From NCBI GenBank assembly GCA_910579275.1, contig CAJTTO010000011.1, forward strand, positions 23,888 through 87,887: DNA of 64,000 bases, given 5' to 3'. The notes under the pieces are model-generated. The model had not been told where the DNA came from. It did not search any database and was given only the letters and a program-made list of their open reading frames with translations. Shown here piece after piece: positions 1 through 10,424 of this stretch; positions within the stretch are counted from its first letter, which is position 1, and each line of letters opens with the position of its first letter. The DNA is from an uncultured Lachnospiraceae bacterium (lineage in GTDB: Bacteria > Bacillota > Clostridia > Lachnospirales > Lachnospiraceae). The translations under genes and the position numbers were made by a program.

Positions 1-2
1 GC

Positions 3-3000
3 AATGCAATTCAGGTATCGGTCGACCCGGCTCCGCTGATGATTGTTCCCGCGGAGGTTGAGCTCACTGCCGGAATGGACGCGGACGACGTGGAAAAGGC
101 AATTGCAAAGACAGGGTATGCCTTGTATCATGTCAAAGCCGATGGCGGCAAGGGCAGCGAATACACGCCGGAAAGTGAAACCTTTTTTGGTCTATATTAC
201 GTTGACACGGAAGAAGCAGACAAAAACGAGGCGCAGCGCTATATGCCGGAATTGATGCTGCAGCAGCGGGTGGAGCTTGACAAAGACCAGCAGACAGAAA
301 CGGACAAATGGGGATCGTGGGAAGCATACGACGGCAATAAGCTTACGAAAAGCGTGGACGGCAAGGCAGTCCAGTATCAGATCGTACCCACAGGAGATAA
401 GGTAGTCCGCAATGCGGCTGGTGAGATAGCCGAAAGGGCAGCGCTCACAGACACAACGACAAATGCGGCAGAGCGCAATTACACCATTGCGGCAAAGGAG
501 GCATTTCCGATAACGCTCAAGGAAGCCGCGCCGACCACGATTAAGACGGACGCCATTGTGAAGGCATTTAAGGACAAAGGCGGCAAAGGCGGCAATGGCG
601 CCAGTGTCGATGATGTGCTGTGGACTATCTATGACGAGGATTTGTTGTTCGCGTCGCGGGAGGAATACAAGCAGGCAGAAGTTGACGGCGCGGGTGTAAG
701 TAAGGCAGACGAAAGCATTACTTACACATGGCAGGCAGCTTCCAAGGATGCATATGACAGATATATTACGACGGATCCGGCAGCGGATGAGGGAAAGGCA
801 AAACAGGAAGCCAAGGAAGCCCTTCTGGAAAGCTTTGCGCCAGTGACAAACCAGACCTATGACGGTTACTTCGTGTCACCGCGCGACGCAGCCCTCTACC
901 GTCTGCATATCGCGTACAAGGATGCGGAAAATAAGAACATGCCATCCGAGGCAGACGTATATTTCCAGATTAAGCCAAGGGCAGTCATCACTGTGGCTGA
1001 CAGACAGTACGCGGCATATGGCGATGACATTCGATCGAATCAGACGGGGTATTATACGGCTCTGATATTGAATGAGGACAATGATGAGACAAAGCTGCAG
1101 GAGGCAATCCCCATTCCGGTCAGCAATGACAGCATGGGTGCGAGAAGGATTGCAGAGCGTCTGGATAAGGTGAATAATACATGGGTGAGAGCCACAGAGC
1201 AGACGTTTATGAAGGATGAGTCCTACCGGATATCATATGTATTCGACGACAAGACCGGCGTCATGTTTGACGGTCTTCGATGGGAGAACTTTACCAACAG
1301 AAAAGCGTATGATTATGAAAATCAGGCGTGGACATATTATGCCCTGCCGGGTGAGGTTACCTTCAACAGCAGTGAGCTTGAGATTACGGTAAGCGCAGAT
1401 GCGCCTTCTTCGGCAGTATATAGTGCGGAGCCGGCATTCAATGAGGTTCCGGCAGGATTTGTCACAGTCAGGAATAAGGAGACAGGCGAGGATGTGGCGC
1501 TTCCGGTAAACACAGATGCCGCAAACGCTGTTCTCTTATACTGGAAATGGCAGGAATGGACACCGAACGACGGCAATAACAAAGTCGCTTTTGACGATGC
1601 GGTGTACGGCGGTACATATCGTCTCTATGCTTCCTTTGCGGGAGATGACAGCTACAGGGCAATCGCCGACGAGCCTGTCAAAAAGGCAGACGGCACGGAT
1701 TACACGTTCAAAATCAACAAGCGTGATATCAGCCTTGCACCGGTACTCAATGAGGATGTGAAAGCAGGCGACCTTGCAGGCGCGTTCATCAATGCAGGAC
1801 AGATTGCATATGACGGTGTGCTTGCCGCGGACGCGGAAGCATTCCGGTATGGCGCGTTGGGCAGCACGAGATATGACTGGGACAAGAAAGCGCCTGCATA
1901 TTATGTCGGCTATCGTGCGCTCGCATCCGGCGGAACAGGCTGGGAAACCATCGGCGGTGAGCAGGTACAGGTTTCTTACTGTGAGATGGGAAGCACAATT
2001 TACAGGGATAATCAGCAGGTAAACAAAACATCAGACTATCTGCGGGCTGAAAAAGAATATGCCGCAAGGCTTTCCGCGAATTTGGCATTCCCGTACAATG
2101 TCTCATACAATGTGACATGGAAGTCCGCGGTAAAGAAGATTACCGAACGCGGAACAGCGCAAATATATCCGACAGCGTTCCTTACGAAATCCGAAGATGG
2201 CGAGGACGTCAGCGTCGATGTGCACTGGACAAAGGACGAGAACGGAACATATGTGATTACACCACGCGAGGGAATTCCGTTCGCATACAAGGGGTATTAC
2301 GATAATCTCTGGGCAGACGGCAAAAGTCTCCCGATGGATAAAAACTATATTGCCATCCGGATTCGGGTGCCTCGCGAATTTTTAGGAAATACATCCGGAG
2401 CGGATTTTGACAAGAACAAAAAACAGTTTCTTTATGAAAGCAGCATCAAGGCGGCAAACGGTTATGTATTGTCCGAACCGGAGCTGGGATATGACATCAA
2501 ACAGCGTTATGGATATCTGGATGTACTGTTTCCGGCTGCCTTAAACAGCGACGGCAAGGCAGGCGTTCCGGATGCGGAGGGTAAGGTGACAACCGCGCCG
2601 CAGTTCCATATCACATGGGAATCAGGCTACACGGAGACATTCCGGCTCGACTTGGAGAACGCACAGCTGGAATCCAACCTCAGAAATGCAGTTTCACCGA
2701 AGTCACTCGCATTCAACGGCGTCCAGACAAAGATGGCAGTCGGCGAGGAGCAGCAGCTTGACGTCAAAATGACAAAGCAGCAGCTCGGTGACATCGTAAG
2801 GATAAATTACAGACTTGCAGACGAAAACCAGAAGGATATCGTCAGTCTGGATCCTGAGACAGGACGCGTAACTGCGCTCAAGGCAGTGAAGACAGCAGTC
2901 AACATTGAGGCGTATCCGGTGCGCCTTGCCGAGGACGGAAAGACGTATGAGCCGATACCGCAGGGCAAGGGCGTCGTGAAACCGGCAAAGACGAAGATTA

Positions 3001-6000
3001 CCGTCACAGAAGTGACCGCTCCGGCAGTCAAAGGTGTGCAGGTTATCGACAACGCGTCCGCGCGCGTATCGTACTCCGTTCCCGACAATGGTTACCGCAG
3101 GGAAATCTATGTCGTGGAGACGGACAAGGCAAGCGTAAAGACATGGACAGCACAGAAATTTGATGATACAATCGCTGACATGAAGAACGGACAGTGGGAG
3201 GGCATTTTTGCCACTGCGCCAATTTATGTCGCAAACGAGAAAGAGTACAACACAGGCAATGGCTGGGTACCGGATGATTACAGGTACTATGATACGGCAA
3301 AGAAGCTTTTCAGCTGCACGATTGAAGGCTTAGCGACTGCCGGCGGCACATATGTTGTATATGTGCGAAATGTCAGCGCGGAGCGCATGCTGGCGGATGG
3401 CTCCCGGGTTGCATTTTCCAAGGCGGGAAGCGTCAAGAATTTTGCGACAACGCTGGCAAAGGTACAGGATATTGTGCCGAAGTTCAACGTGACGGATGTC
3501 GAGAATGACAGTAAAAATCCCGTAAAGTATTATGACGTTGATGACGAGGGGTATATCGTTCCTTCCAACACCATGAAGTATGTTGACAAGACAGTGACAT
3601 TAAATATTGATATACCGGACACGCAGATACCGATTTATCTGGCGGATCTTTTTTCGAAGTCAGCACAGGTTTCCGCAGACGGGTGGTTCCACGAGAAACC
3701 GGCAAACCAGTCCGCAGATGCAGGCGATTACATCAAGAGCGAACTGCCGCTGAAGAAGTCCAACAAGGATATGCTCAAGCAGTATGTGGAGCCAAAGGTG
3801 ACATATGCCGTGACAGATACAGACAGATGTCCCGATTTTGTGAACAATAAATGGGTAACGACAAACCAGTCCAAGTTTGCGTCCATCAGCGGCAGCGGCA
3901 AGATTTCCTTCAAGGGAGTTGACGTGAACGGCGTCGCGGCCGTATATGTATGGGCGCTGGCAGACAATGGAGTGGCAAACCGCTGCAAGCTTTATATTGT
4001 GGCAATGCCGGACAACGTAACAGGCAAAAAGGCCAAGATGAAAGTCGGCGACCAGCTGCGCCTTGCAACACTTCTTGATTACAAGGCAGGCAAGACCAAG
4101 GTTCCGGGCTACCGTTCTGTCGATATCGAGATTACCAGCGCGCTTGCGGATATCGAAAAAGCAGGATTCGAACTGCGCATGGCGAATAAGAACGAGGTCA
4201 TAAACGGCGAAAAATGCGTGGCAGGCGAGTGGATTATCACGGCAAAGGCACCGGCAAATAATTTCCAATTGAAGCTCAAAGACTGGAGCATTGTGGCTGA
4301 GGACGCGCAGGATGCGCAGGAGACGACAGTAACCTTGTCAGCGGCACAGCTTGATCCGATAAAGAGTTTAAAGGCAGTGTATGTTGATGACAAGCATATC
4401 ACGCTGAACTTTGCCCATGCAGGCAGCCCGGAGGCATTTGACATTGAAGTGCGGGATGCAAGGGGAAGCGTTGTCTACAAGAAGCTCGCAAGAAAGAGTG
4501 ATGTGTTGTTTGTAGACAAAAATGCTCCGGACTACATCCAGAGATGTCAGAAAGCAATTATGGCTGGTGGTCGGCTGGCATATTTTGAAAAGACGAAGTC
4601 ATTTGCAATCACAATTGATACAGACAGACTGATAAGGCTTTCCGCTTATACAATAACGGTAACGCCTGTATATGAGGGACAGCGCGCGGCAAAACCGGCA
4701 GCGGCAAAGACCAAGACGACCAATATACCGGCATCTTATCTGGATGCGGATTTGGAGGAGAGCGGCAGAGGCGGCGCAGACATCATTTACCGAGATGCTT
4801 ATTGGAACGAGACATTCTTATCTGAGTATCCATATTTCACGTCCGGAAATACGTACACACTGTCCATTATGGCAATGACCAACGCAAAGGACAGAGTAAC
4901 CGATACCCTGACATGGAAGAGCAGCAATACCAAGGTGGCATCTGTCAAGGCAAACCCTGGCAGCTACACGGCGACACTCAAGCCGGTGCAGCAGGGTGTG
5001 ACTACGATTTCCGTGACATCAAAGATAACAAAGAAAGTCATCGCAAGATGGGATGTCAAGGTGAAAGCAGTAGGAAACGGCAAGGACTATGGCGGAGACT
5101 ACGAGTGGGCATCAAATGACGGCTTCTACAAAAATATTCTTGCCAAGTGGGATCCGTTCTACGAAGGAAAGCTTGAGACACTGACACTGGATACAGCGGT
5201 CACGACGACAAACGCTGACAGAACATGGGCAGCGTTCACGGCGCCTGTATTTGGCGAGTACCAATTTTATTGTAATACAGCGTATAGGGTGTTTGGCGGC
5301 AGGAATCTGGAAACCGGCACAGGAAATGGTTCCGCCGGTACAAAAAGCCTGAAGCTGGAGGCAGACCAGACAATCTATTTCCGCGTTCAGGGCGAGGGCA
5401 GGCTTGAGCTGCGCAGCTACACAGACTTTTCGAGACTTACCGTGGCAAATGATAAGGAAAATGCACTGAATGTGCCAAAGGAATCATGGATTGCGTTTAC
5501 GGCGCCGGAGGATAACCACTATACATTTGAAGGCAGTGCCGTGACCAGCACCTACATGAAAGACAATACGGAATATACAAACTGGTATTCTAAGGAAATC
5601 AGCCTGAAAGCAGGAGAGACCATTTTCCTCAAGACGACCAGTGGCACATTGTATGTGACATACAGGAAAGCGGACGCAGTGCTGACATTGGAACAGGCAG
5701 CTGCAGAAGTGACACTGCGTGAAGGTGCAAAGACGCAGTATGTCCGGTTTACGGCGCCTGCATCACAGGATTACACATTTGAAGTGCCTGAAGATTTGAC
5801 TGTGACTTATTACAAGGCGACAGGGGAAAACTTGTCAGGCGAGGATTTTGTGGTGATGACCAAGGCGGCGGACGGCACAGCAGCGGCAGAACCCGCGGCG
5901 CGGACACAGAAGAAAACATTTTATCTCGAGGCAGGCGTGTCCGTTATCATCGAATTGTCCGTCGATGTCATTCCCGCAGATAAGCCGGAGATGAAGGTTG

Positions 6001-9000
6001 CAGTCAAGGTGACGGCGTCTGCCGTAAAAGGACTTGTGAATGAGACGACGGTGGCAAAGAATACAAAGGCGACGCTTGCATATCAGATACCGGAGGCATC
6101 CAATGCCAGATATGTATTCCGCGCGTCACAGCCGGCTTATTTGACATATTACAACAGCGAGGGAGCATCCCTTGGCTATTTCAGTGACACATTGACAATG
6201 GTAAATGGAAAAGCATACGTAAATGGTCTTACAATTAAGGCTGGCGACACCATTTACATTAAAGTTGACGCATCCGGCATATCCGAGGATGTCAAAGTAA
6301 GTGTGGCTGTTTTGGACGGCGGCAGGACTCTGAAAGCGGATACACCGGAAAAACTGACACTGAATAATGACTTTGCGGAAAGATGGTACACATTTGAGGC
6401 AATGACAGCAGGGTGGTATACATTTGGTGCAAAAGCGACGGCAAATACCGACAAGGAGACCCATACGCTGACCGTAGAAAGAGTCAGTGATGTTTTCGGC
6501 AATTATTACAGTGGCTATAACAGCATCAATGTGAACAGCAGCGGGACAGCATCCCAGCTTGTCGAACTGAAGGCGGGTGAGAAAGTTGTCTTGAAGGTTT
6601 CCGCAGATGACGTATCGGACGACAAGGTTACAACGGCGGCAGAATTCTATGTAAAGAAGGAAGACGTGAAAGCAATTAACGTCGGTTCTGAAAGCGTAGC
6701 GCTCAACGCGAAGGGAAGCGTAAAATATTATGCATTTCCAGTGCCGGCAGCCGGAGAATATAGCTTTTACTGGGAACCTGCAAAGGACACTGGCGCGGCG
6801 GCAGCCAAGTATGGCACCCAGATGACAGCAATGGATACGTTTGAAGCCGTTGGAATATACGCATATAGTACAAAACAGACTTATTACTTTGGCATCGAAC
6901 AGACAACAGATACAGCTGTCAACGGTACGCTGCGCATCCTGTCGGAAAAGTCAAATGAAAAAGTATTGACAAGCGGCAGCAACAGCTTCGAACTGAAGGA
7001 TGGCGAGTCCGTGAAATATAAGTTTACAGTACCGGCAGATAATGTACTGGGCTATAAACTGACAGTGGTAAACAGCACCACAGTAAAGGAAAACGAGACA
7101 AAACCGTGCATTGAGATTCTGGGACGCGATATCGAAGCGGGAGATTCATGGTGTTTCGAGCAGTCTGGCTGGACGACAGCCGGAAAGGGATCCTATGATA
7201 CGAAAACGGTGAACGTGTCTGCAACAGGGGGCGATGTAAAGGGAACCATTACGGTAGAACCGATTCGTGCAGCGGAATTCCCGGCAGACAAAAACGCCAA
7301 AGTGACGGCGGAGAAACCTGCATGGTACCAGTACCGGATCACAGAGTCCGGCAGATATCTTTTCGAGTCGACAGGCGAGGGCACGACAACAGATTTCTTC
7401 TACTTCGATGGCACATACAGACAATATGCCACAAATGAGACATATTTGAGAAGCGGTGTTGTGATTTACGCAAAAGTTTCGACAACATTCAAGGAAGAAA
7501 AGACAGCCGTTCTAAAGACACCGGAAAAGATAAATCCGGAAACGCTGGAAGCGGACAAAGAAGTAACGGTAAAACCCGCAGAGGGAAAGAGCGCAGCGTA
7601 CTATATATTTACGGCAGCCAGCCATGCGGAGTACACATTTGTAGGTGCAGAAAACCTCCGCTACGCAGTACCGCAGGCAGATGGCAGCGAATGGATTTAC
7701 GAAACGACGGTGACGCTTGAAAAAGACCAGAAAGTGCTTGTCAAGGCATTAAGGGACGCGAAACTTAAGGTTACAAAATCCGCGGATGTCACGAAGCTCG
7801 AAGTGGGCGCCGCGTCTGGCAATATCACGCTCGCAAAGGGACAGAAAGCGGTCTTTTCCTATAACATTTTTAAGAATGGCAGATACGCTTTTGAGACTTC
7901 GACAGACAAAGTGACAATCGGCGCGATAGAGGGCGCTTACCGCACCACGATTGACAAGAATGCTTTTAAGGTATGCATGTATCGCGGCGCTTATGAAGGT
8001 ACATTTGCTGTGACAAATCCTACGGAGGAAGCTGTTACGTTTCAAGTATCTGTGACAAAGGTCGTACCGAGAGAGCTGACATTGGATAAGGCAGAGAGCG
8101 TCAAAAAGACAGACAATGCTGACCGATATGAATTCTTCAGCTTTAAGGCGCCGGAGAACAACCGATATGTATTTAAAAACACTGCGAAAAACGAAGTTGC
8201 ATACATGGCGTCTATGGGAGAGAATGGTGTAGAGTCGCCATTATGGGCAAATGCACAGTATCTTGAAAAGTACAGCGAGGTAATTGATAACGATGGCAGT
8301 ATTGCTGTGGCGGCATCAGAAAATTATGACATCAGTGTCAGCAAGCTTCAGCCAAAGCCTGCCGCATTGTCCGAAGAAGGAACAGAGATTGCCTTCAAGG
8401 CGGCGGACATCAAGTGGATTTCCTTTACGGCAGATAAGGCGGGCGAGTACAGCTTTACAGTTACGGGCACAGAGGTGGATGAAATTTATGCATATGAAAG
8501 AGGTTTACAGGAGTATACCGGCTATGTTTCCCTTGGTAATCCACTGTCCTGCAGAATTAACAAGAACGGCAGTGTATATTTTAGAATCGAAGCGGCTGGC
8601 GACATCAACCTCAAAGTGACAGCTGCGCTGACAAAAGAAATATTGGCGTTTGAGACGGGACAAAACGCAATTGACGCTTCCGAGAATCAGATGGATGCAT
8701 ACTTTACGGCGCCGGAAGCGGGCGTATATACCCTGAATGCCACACTGGAGGCTGGTGATCACATTGTAGTCAACATCAGCGAAAGCGACAGATGGCTGTA
8801 CACGAACCAGAAAATATCATATGTACTTGCAGCAGATGAGAGCCTGTACTTTACGGCGCCACAGGGAACCAAAGGAAGTATCACAATTGGTAAGGAAGCC
8901 TCAATGCGCGACCTTACGCAGGACACAAACACAGGACTGTCCAAAGGCATAAACTGGTTCCGGTTCAGTGCGGAGGAATACGGATATTATGGGTTTGCAT

Positions 9001-10193
9001 TTGATAAGGCCGTCAAAGCGGCCAAGATATACAAAAATGCAGATGTTTCAGACAAGACCAATCTGATGGAAAATTGTCGCAGCTTTGGTGTTGACATGGA
9101 AGATGGCGAGACACTGTATCTGTATGTCGAGACGGAAAATACAGCCAGTGTCCGTGTGGAAAAGGAAGACGAGATGGAAGAAATCGATCTGTCTTACCTG
9201 TGGGATTATGAATGGGAACTGAATCAGGGGGAGACCTTGACACTCAGGGTCAGATACGGCTATGAGGATGATTTCGTGAGAGCGGGACTTTACAGGATTT
9301 TCGTCTGGGGCACGAATGCAGTAAAGGCGGAATATCGCAGGAACGGCATGTATGACTGGGTTTCCATGGGAAGCGGTACGCCCCTGCCGACAGAAGATTA
9401 CTGGTATGAGAATGGCAGCTATACAGACTTCAGGATAACCGGACTGGAGAATGAAACGATCGTTGACTTAAGCGCTGTCCTTTTGGAAACAAGACTCAGA
9501 CTTACCGATGGCTGGCACGAGGAAGAGGGCTATGGAACGGGTCAGAGAACGTATTCATTTACAGCGCCAAAGGATGGGCAGTATCATCTCGGGGTAGGAT
9601 ATATGGATGCAGATCCGGAGCATCCAATCCGTGTCGAATACAAGGATGGCGACGGAAATCCCCTTGACAGCTATACGGCAGTGTATGATGAGGAGAATGG
9701 TTACTGGAGCATACAAGCTTATAATTCGCCATTATCTTCCGGACAGACGATTAAGTTTACAGTCCATTATGACAATGGTGAGGATGATTGGTGTAACTAT
9801 TCTGTATATGCGAGACTGTACGCTTATGAAACGCTTACGGCATCAAGCGCTTGCTCTGGTTCGGCAATCGCAGGCGAAACTGTTGTGATACAGTTTACAC
9901 CGGAAGAAAGCGGAATATACCAGTTTACAATCAACAACACGACTCCGTATGAGGAAGATAGGGATGGATCAATTTTTGCATCTATCACAACAGGAGAAGA
10001 TTACGGGGATGAGGCATACGCTGAGCCTGGGGATTCAGGCAGTATGAGCGTAGCGCTGCAGGCGAACCGCACTTACAGCATTTATATAAACGGCGGAGAC
10101 GGCGATAGCGGATACCACGCATTTTCCTATGAAATATCAGCAAGCAAAACAGGTGAAATCGAGGAAGTATCCGAAAGCAATCCGTACAAATAA
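3..10193 (+). CDS. Giant secreted repeat protein, 5'-truncated by the window edge
   Basis: The frame is open from the first bases of the window, so the true start and any signal peptide lie upstream; the ATG at 39 is internal. At least 3396 residues are present. The first half is a series of beta-sandwich, Ig-like or fibronectin-like modules, including two Big_2-like segments (about residues 890-1000 and 1600-1690, the latter with SSNTKVASV). From about residue 1700 to the end I count some 17 units of roughly 100 residues, each with a core like WxxFTAPxxxxYTF (for example FTAPEDNHYTF, FTAPKDGQYHL, FTPEESGIYQF). This resembles bacterial pre-peptidase C-terminal or Ig-like repeats, but I cannot name a family. 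No catalytic motif, sortase motif or membrane anchor is seen; the C-terminus is plain. It is probably a cell-surface adhesin or scaffold. A strong terminator follows. Certain as a gene; function is inferred. Confidence 0.9.
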   Translation, partial: NAIQVSVDPAPLMIVPAEVELTAGMDADDVEKAIAKTGYALYHVKADGGKGSEYTPESETFFGLYYVDTEEADKNEAQRYMPELMLQQRVELDKDQQTETDKWGSWEAYDGNKLTKSVDGKAVQYQIVPTGDKVVRNAAGEIAERAALTDTTTNAAERNYTIAAKEAFPITLKEAAPTTIKTDAIVKAFKDKGGKGGNGASVDDVLWTIYDEDLLFASREEYKQAEVDGAGVSKADESITYTWQAASKDAYDRYITTDPAADEGKAKQEAKEALLESFAPVTNQTYDGYFVSPRDAALYRLHIAYKDAENKNMPSEADVYFQIKPRAVITVADRQYAAYGDDIRSNQTGYYTALILNEDNDETKLQEAIPIPVSNDSMGARRIAERLDKVNNTWVRATEQTFMKDESYRISYVFDDKTGVMFDGLRWENFTNRKAYDYENQAWTYYALPGEVTFNSSELEITVSADAPSSAVYSAEPAFNEVPAGFVTVRNKETGEDVALPVNTDAANAVLLYWKWQEWTPNDGNNKVAFDDAVYGGTYRLYASFAGDDSYRAIADEPVKKADGTDYTFKINKRDISLAPVLNEDVKAGDLAGAFINAGQIAYDGVLAADAEAFRYGALGSTRYDWDKKAPAYYVGYRALASGGTGWETIGGEQVQVSYCEMGSTIYRDNQQVNKTSDYLRAEKEYAARLSANLAFPYNVSYNVTWKSAVKKITERGTAQIYPTAFLTKSEDGEDVSVDVHWTKDENGTYVITPREGIPFAYKGYYDNLWADGKSLPMDKNYIAIRIRVPREFLGNTSGADFDKNKKQFLYESSIKAANGYVLSEPELGYDIKQRYGYLDVLFPAALNSDGKAGVPDAEGKVTTAPQFHITWESGYTETFRLDLENAQLESNLRNAVSPKSLAFNGVQTKMAVGEEQQLDVKMTKQQLGDIVRINYRLADENQKDIVSLDPETGRVTALKAVKTAVNIEAYPVRLAEDGKTYEPIPQGKGVVKPAKTKITVTEVTAPAVKGVQVIDNASARVSYSVPDNGYRREIYVVETDKASVKTWTAQKFDDTIADMKNGQWEGIFATAPIYVANEKEYNTGNGWVPDDYRYYDTAKKLFSCTIEGLATAGGTYVVYVRNVSAERMLADGSRVAFSKAGSVKNFATTLAKVQDIVPKFNVTDVENDSKNPVKYYDVDDEGYIVPSNTMKYVDKTVTLNIDIPDTQIPIYLADLFSKSAQVSADGWFHEKPANQSADAGDYIKSELPLKKSNKDMLKQYVEPKVTYAVTDTDRCPDFVNNKWVTTNQSKFASISGSGKISFKGVDVNGVAAVYVWALADNGVANRCKLYIVAMPDNVTGKKAKMKVGDQLRLATLLDYKAGKTKVPGYRSVDIEITSALADIEKAGFELRMANKNEVINGEKCVAGEWIITAKAPANNFQLKLKDWSIVAEDAQDAQETTVTLSAAQLDPIKSLKAVYVDDKHITLNFAHAGSPEAFDIEVRDARGSVVYKKLARKSDVLFVDKNAPDYIQRCQKAIMAGGRLAYFEKTKSFAITIDTDRLIRLSAYTITVTPVYEGQRAAKPAAAKTKTTNIPASYLDADLEESGRGGADIIYRDAYWNETFLSEYPYFTSGNTYTLSIMAMTNAKDRVTDTLTWKSSNTKVASVKANPGSYTATLKPVQQGVTTISVTSKITKKVIARWDVKVKAVGNGKDYGGDYEWASNDGFYKNILAKWDPFYEGKLETLTLDTAVTTTNADRTWAAFTAPVFGEYQFYCNTAYRVFGGRNLETGTGNGSAGTKSLKLEADQTIYFRVQGEGRLELRSYTDFSRLTVANDKENALNVPKESWIAFTAPEDNHYTFEGSAVTSTYMKDNTEYTNWYSKEISLKAGETIFLKTTSGTLYVTYRKADAVLTLEQAAAEVTLREGAKTQYVRFTAPASQDYTFEVPEDLTVTYYKATGENLSGEDFVVMTKAADGTAAAEPAARTQKKTFYLEAGVSVIIELSVDVIPADKPEMKVAVKVTASAVKGLVNETTVAKNTKATLAYQIPEASNARYVFRASQPAYLTYYNSEGASLGYFSDTLTMVNGKAYVNGLTIKAGDTIYIKVDASGISEDVKVSVAVLDGGRTLKADTPEKLTLNNDFAERWYTFEAMTAGWYTFGAKATANTDKETHTLTVERVSDVFGNYYSGYNSINVNSSGTASQLVELKAGEKVVLKVSADDVSDDKVTTAAEFYVKKEDVKAINVGSESVALNAKGSVKYYAFPVPAAGEYSFYWEPAKDTGAAAAKYGTQMTAMDTFEAVGIYAYSTKQTYYFGIEQTTDTAVNGTLRILSEKSNEKVLTSGSNSFELKDGESVKYKFTVPADNVLGYKLTVVNSTTVKENETKPCIEILGRDIEAGDSWCFEQSGWTTAGKGSYDTKTVNVSATGGDVKGTITVEPIRAAEFPADKNAKVTAEKPAWYQYRITESGRYLFESTGEGTTTDFFYFDGTYRQYATNETYLRSGVVIYAKVSTTFKEEKTAVLKTPEKINPETLEADKEVTVKPAEGKSAAYYIFTAASHAEYTFVGAENLRYAVPQADGSEWIYETTVTLEKDQKVLVKALRDAKLKVTKSADVTKLEVGAASGNITLAKGQKAVFSYNIFKNGRYAFETSTDKVTIGAIEGAYRTTIDKNAFKVCMYRGAYEGTFAVTNPTEEAVTFQVSVTKVVPRELTLDKAESVKKTDNADRYEFFSFKAPENNRYVFKNTAKNEVAYMASMGENGVESPLWANAQYLEKYSEVIDNDGSIAVAASENYDISVSKLQPKPAALSEEGTEIAFKAADIKWISFTADKAGEYSFTVTGTEVDEIYAYERGLQEYTGYVSLGNPLSCRINKNGSVYFRIEAAGDINLKVTAALTKEILAFETGQNAIDASENQMDAYFTAPEAGVYTLNATLEAGDHIVVNISESDRWLYTNQKISYVLAADESLYFTAPQGTKGSITIGKEASMRDLTQDTNTGLSKGINWFRFSAEEYGYYGFAFDKAVKAAKIYKNADVSDKTNLMENCRSFGVDMEDGETLYLYVETENTASVRVEKEDEMEEIDLSYLWDYEWELNQGETLTLRVRYGYEDDFVRAGLYRIFVWGTNAVKAEYRRNGMYDWVSMGSGTPLPTEDYWYENGSYTDFRITGLENETIVDLSAVLLETRLRLTDGWHEEEGYGTGQRTYSFTAPKDGQYHLGVGYMDADPEHPIRVEYKDGDGNPLDSYTAVYDEENGYWSIQAYNSPLSSGQTIKFTVHYDNGEDDWCNYSVYARLYAYETLTASSACSGSAIAGETVVIQFTPEESGIYQFTINNTTPYEEDRDGSIFASITTGEDYGDEAYAEPGDSGSMSVALQANRTYSIYINGGDGDSGYHAFSYEISASKTGEIEEVSESNPYK

Positions 10194-10212
10194 GCACGAA
10201 TAATATCGGAAA

Positions 10213-10240
10213 GGGGCACTGCGCGGCAGTGCTCCTTTTT
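10213..10240 (+). terminator. Rho-independent terminator of the giant repeat protein gene
   Basis: A 10-bp stem (GGGGCACTGC with GCAGTGCTCC, one G-T pair) around a 3-base loop is followed by TTTTT. It begins 16 bases after the stop codon. Confidence 0.85.
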
Positions 10241-10246
10241 CGCGCC

Positions 10247-10319
10247 AGAGCAGTATTTTGTAAAAAAGTTTTCGTTACGGTTCAGACGTCCGCCAAAGTA
10301 GTGGGAATCATGCGCCAAA
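10247..10319 (+). repeat. 73-bp direct repeat, left copy, flanking the ATPase/nuclease module
   Basis: This 73-bp stretch equals 12291-12363 with one mismatch (G at 10279, T at 12323). The right copy contains the last 18 codons of the nuclease-like gene, so this left copy is a duplicated gene tail with no gene in front of it. The two copies bracket about 2 kb that hold exactly the two-gene module and its promoter, like attachment-site repeats or the scar of a duplication. Confidence 0.9.
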
Positions 10320-10337
10320 TAACACGAAAAAGAAATG

Positions 10338-10366
10338 TTGATAAATTTTGGAATAAAAAGTATACT
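10338..10366 (+). promoter_or_regulatory. Sigma-A-type promoter of the ATPase/nuclease module
   Basis: TTGATA (10338-10343) and TATACT (10361-10366) are separated by 17 bases. The promoter lies inside the direct-repeat bracket, so the module carries its own expression signal. Confidence 0.65.
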
Positions 10367-10424
10367 ATAAATTGGAATGAAGTGTGGCATTTGTTAGAAA
10401 CAGCGTATAGTGAGGGAATTGTAT

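Noticed and set aside
3660..4268. 202-codon minus-strand frame inside the giant repeat protein
   Set aside because: Shadow of a continuous long coding frame with consistent codon use on the plus strand.
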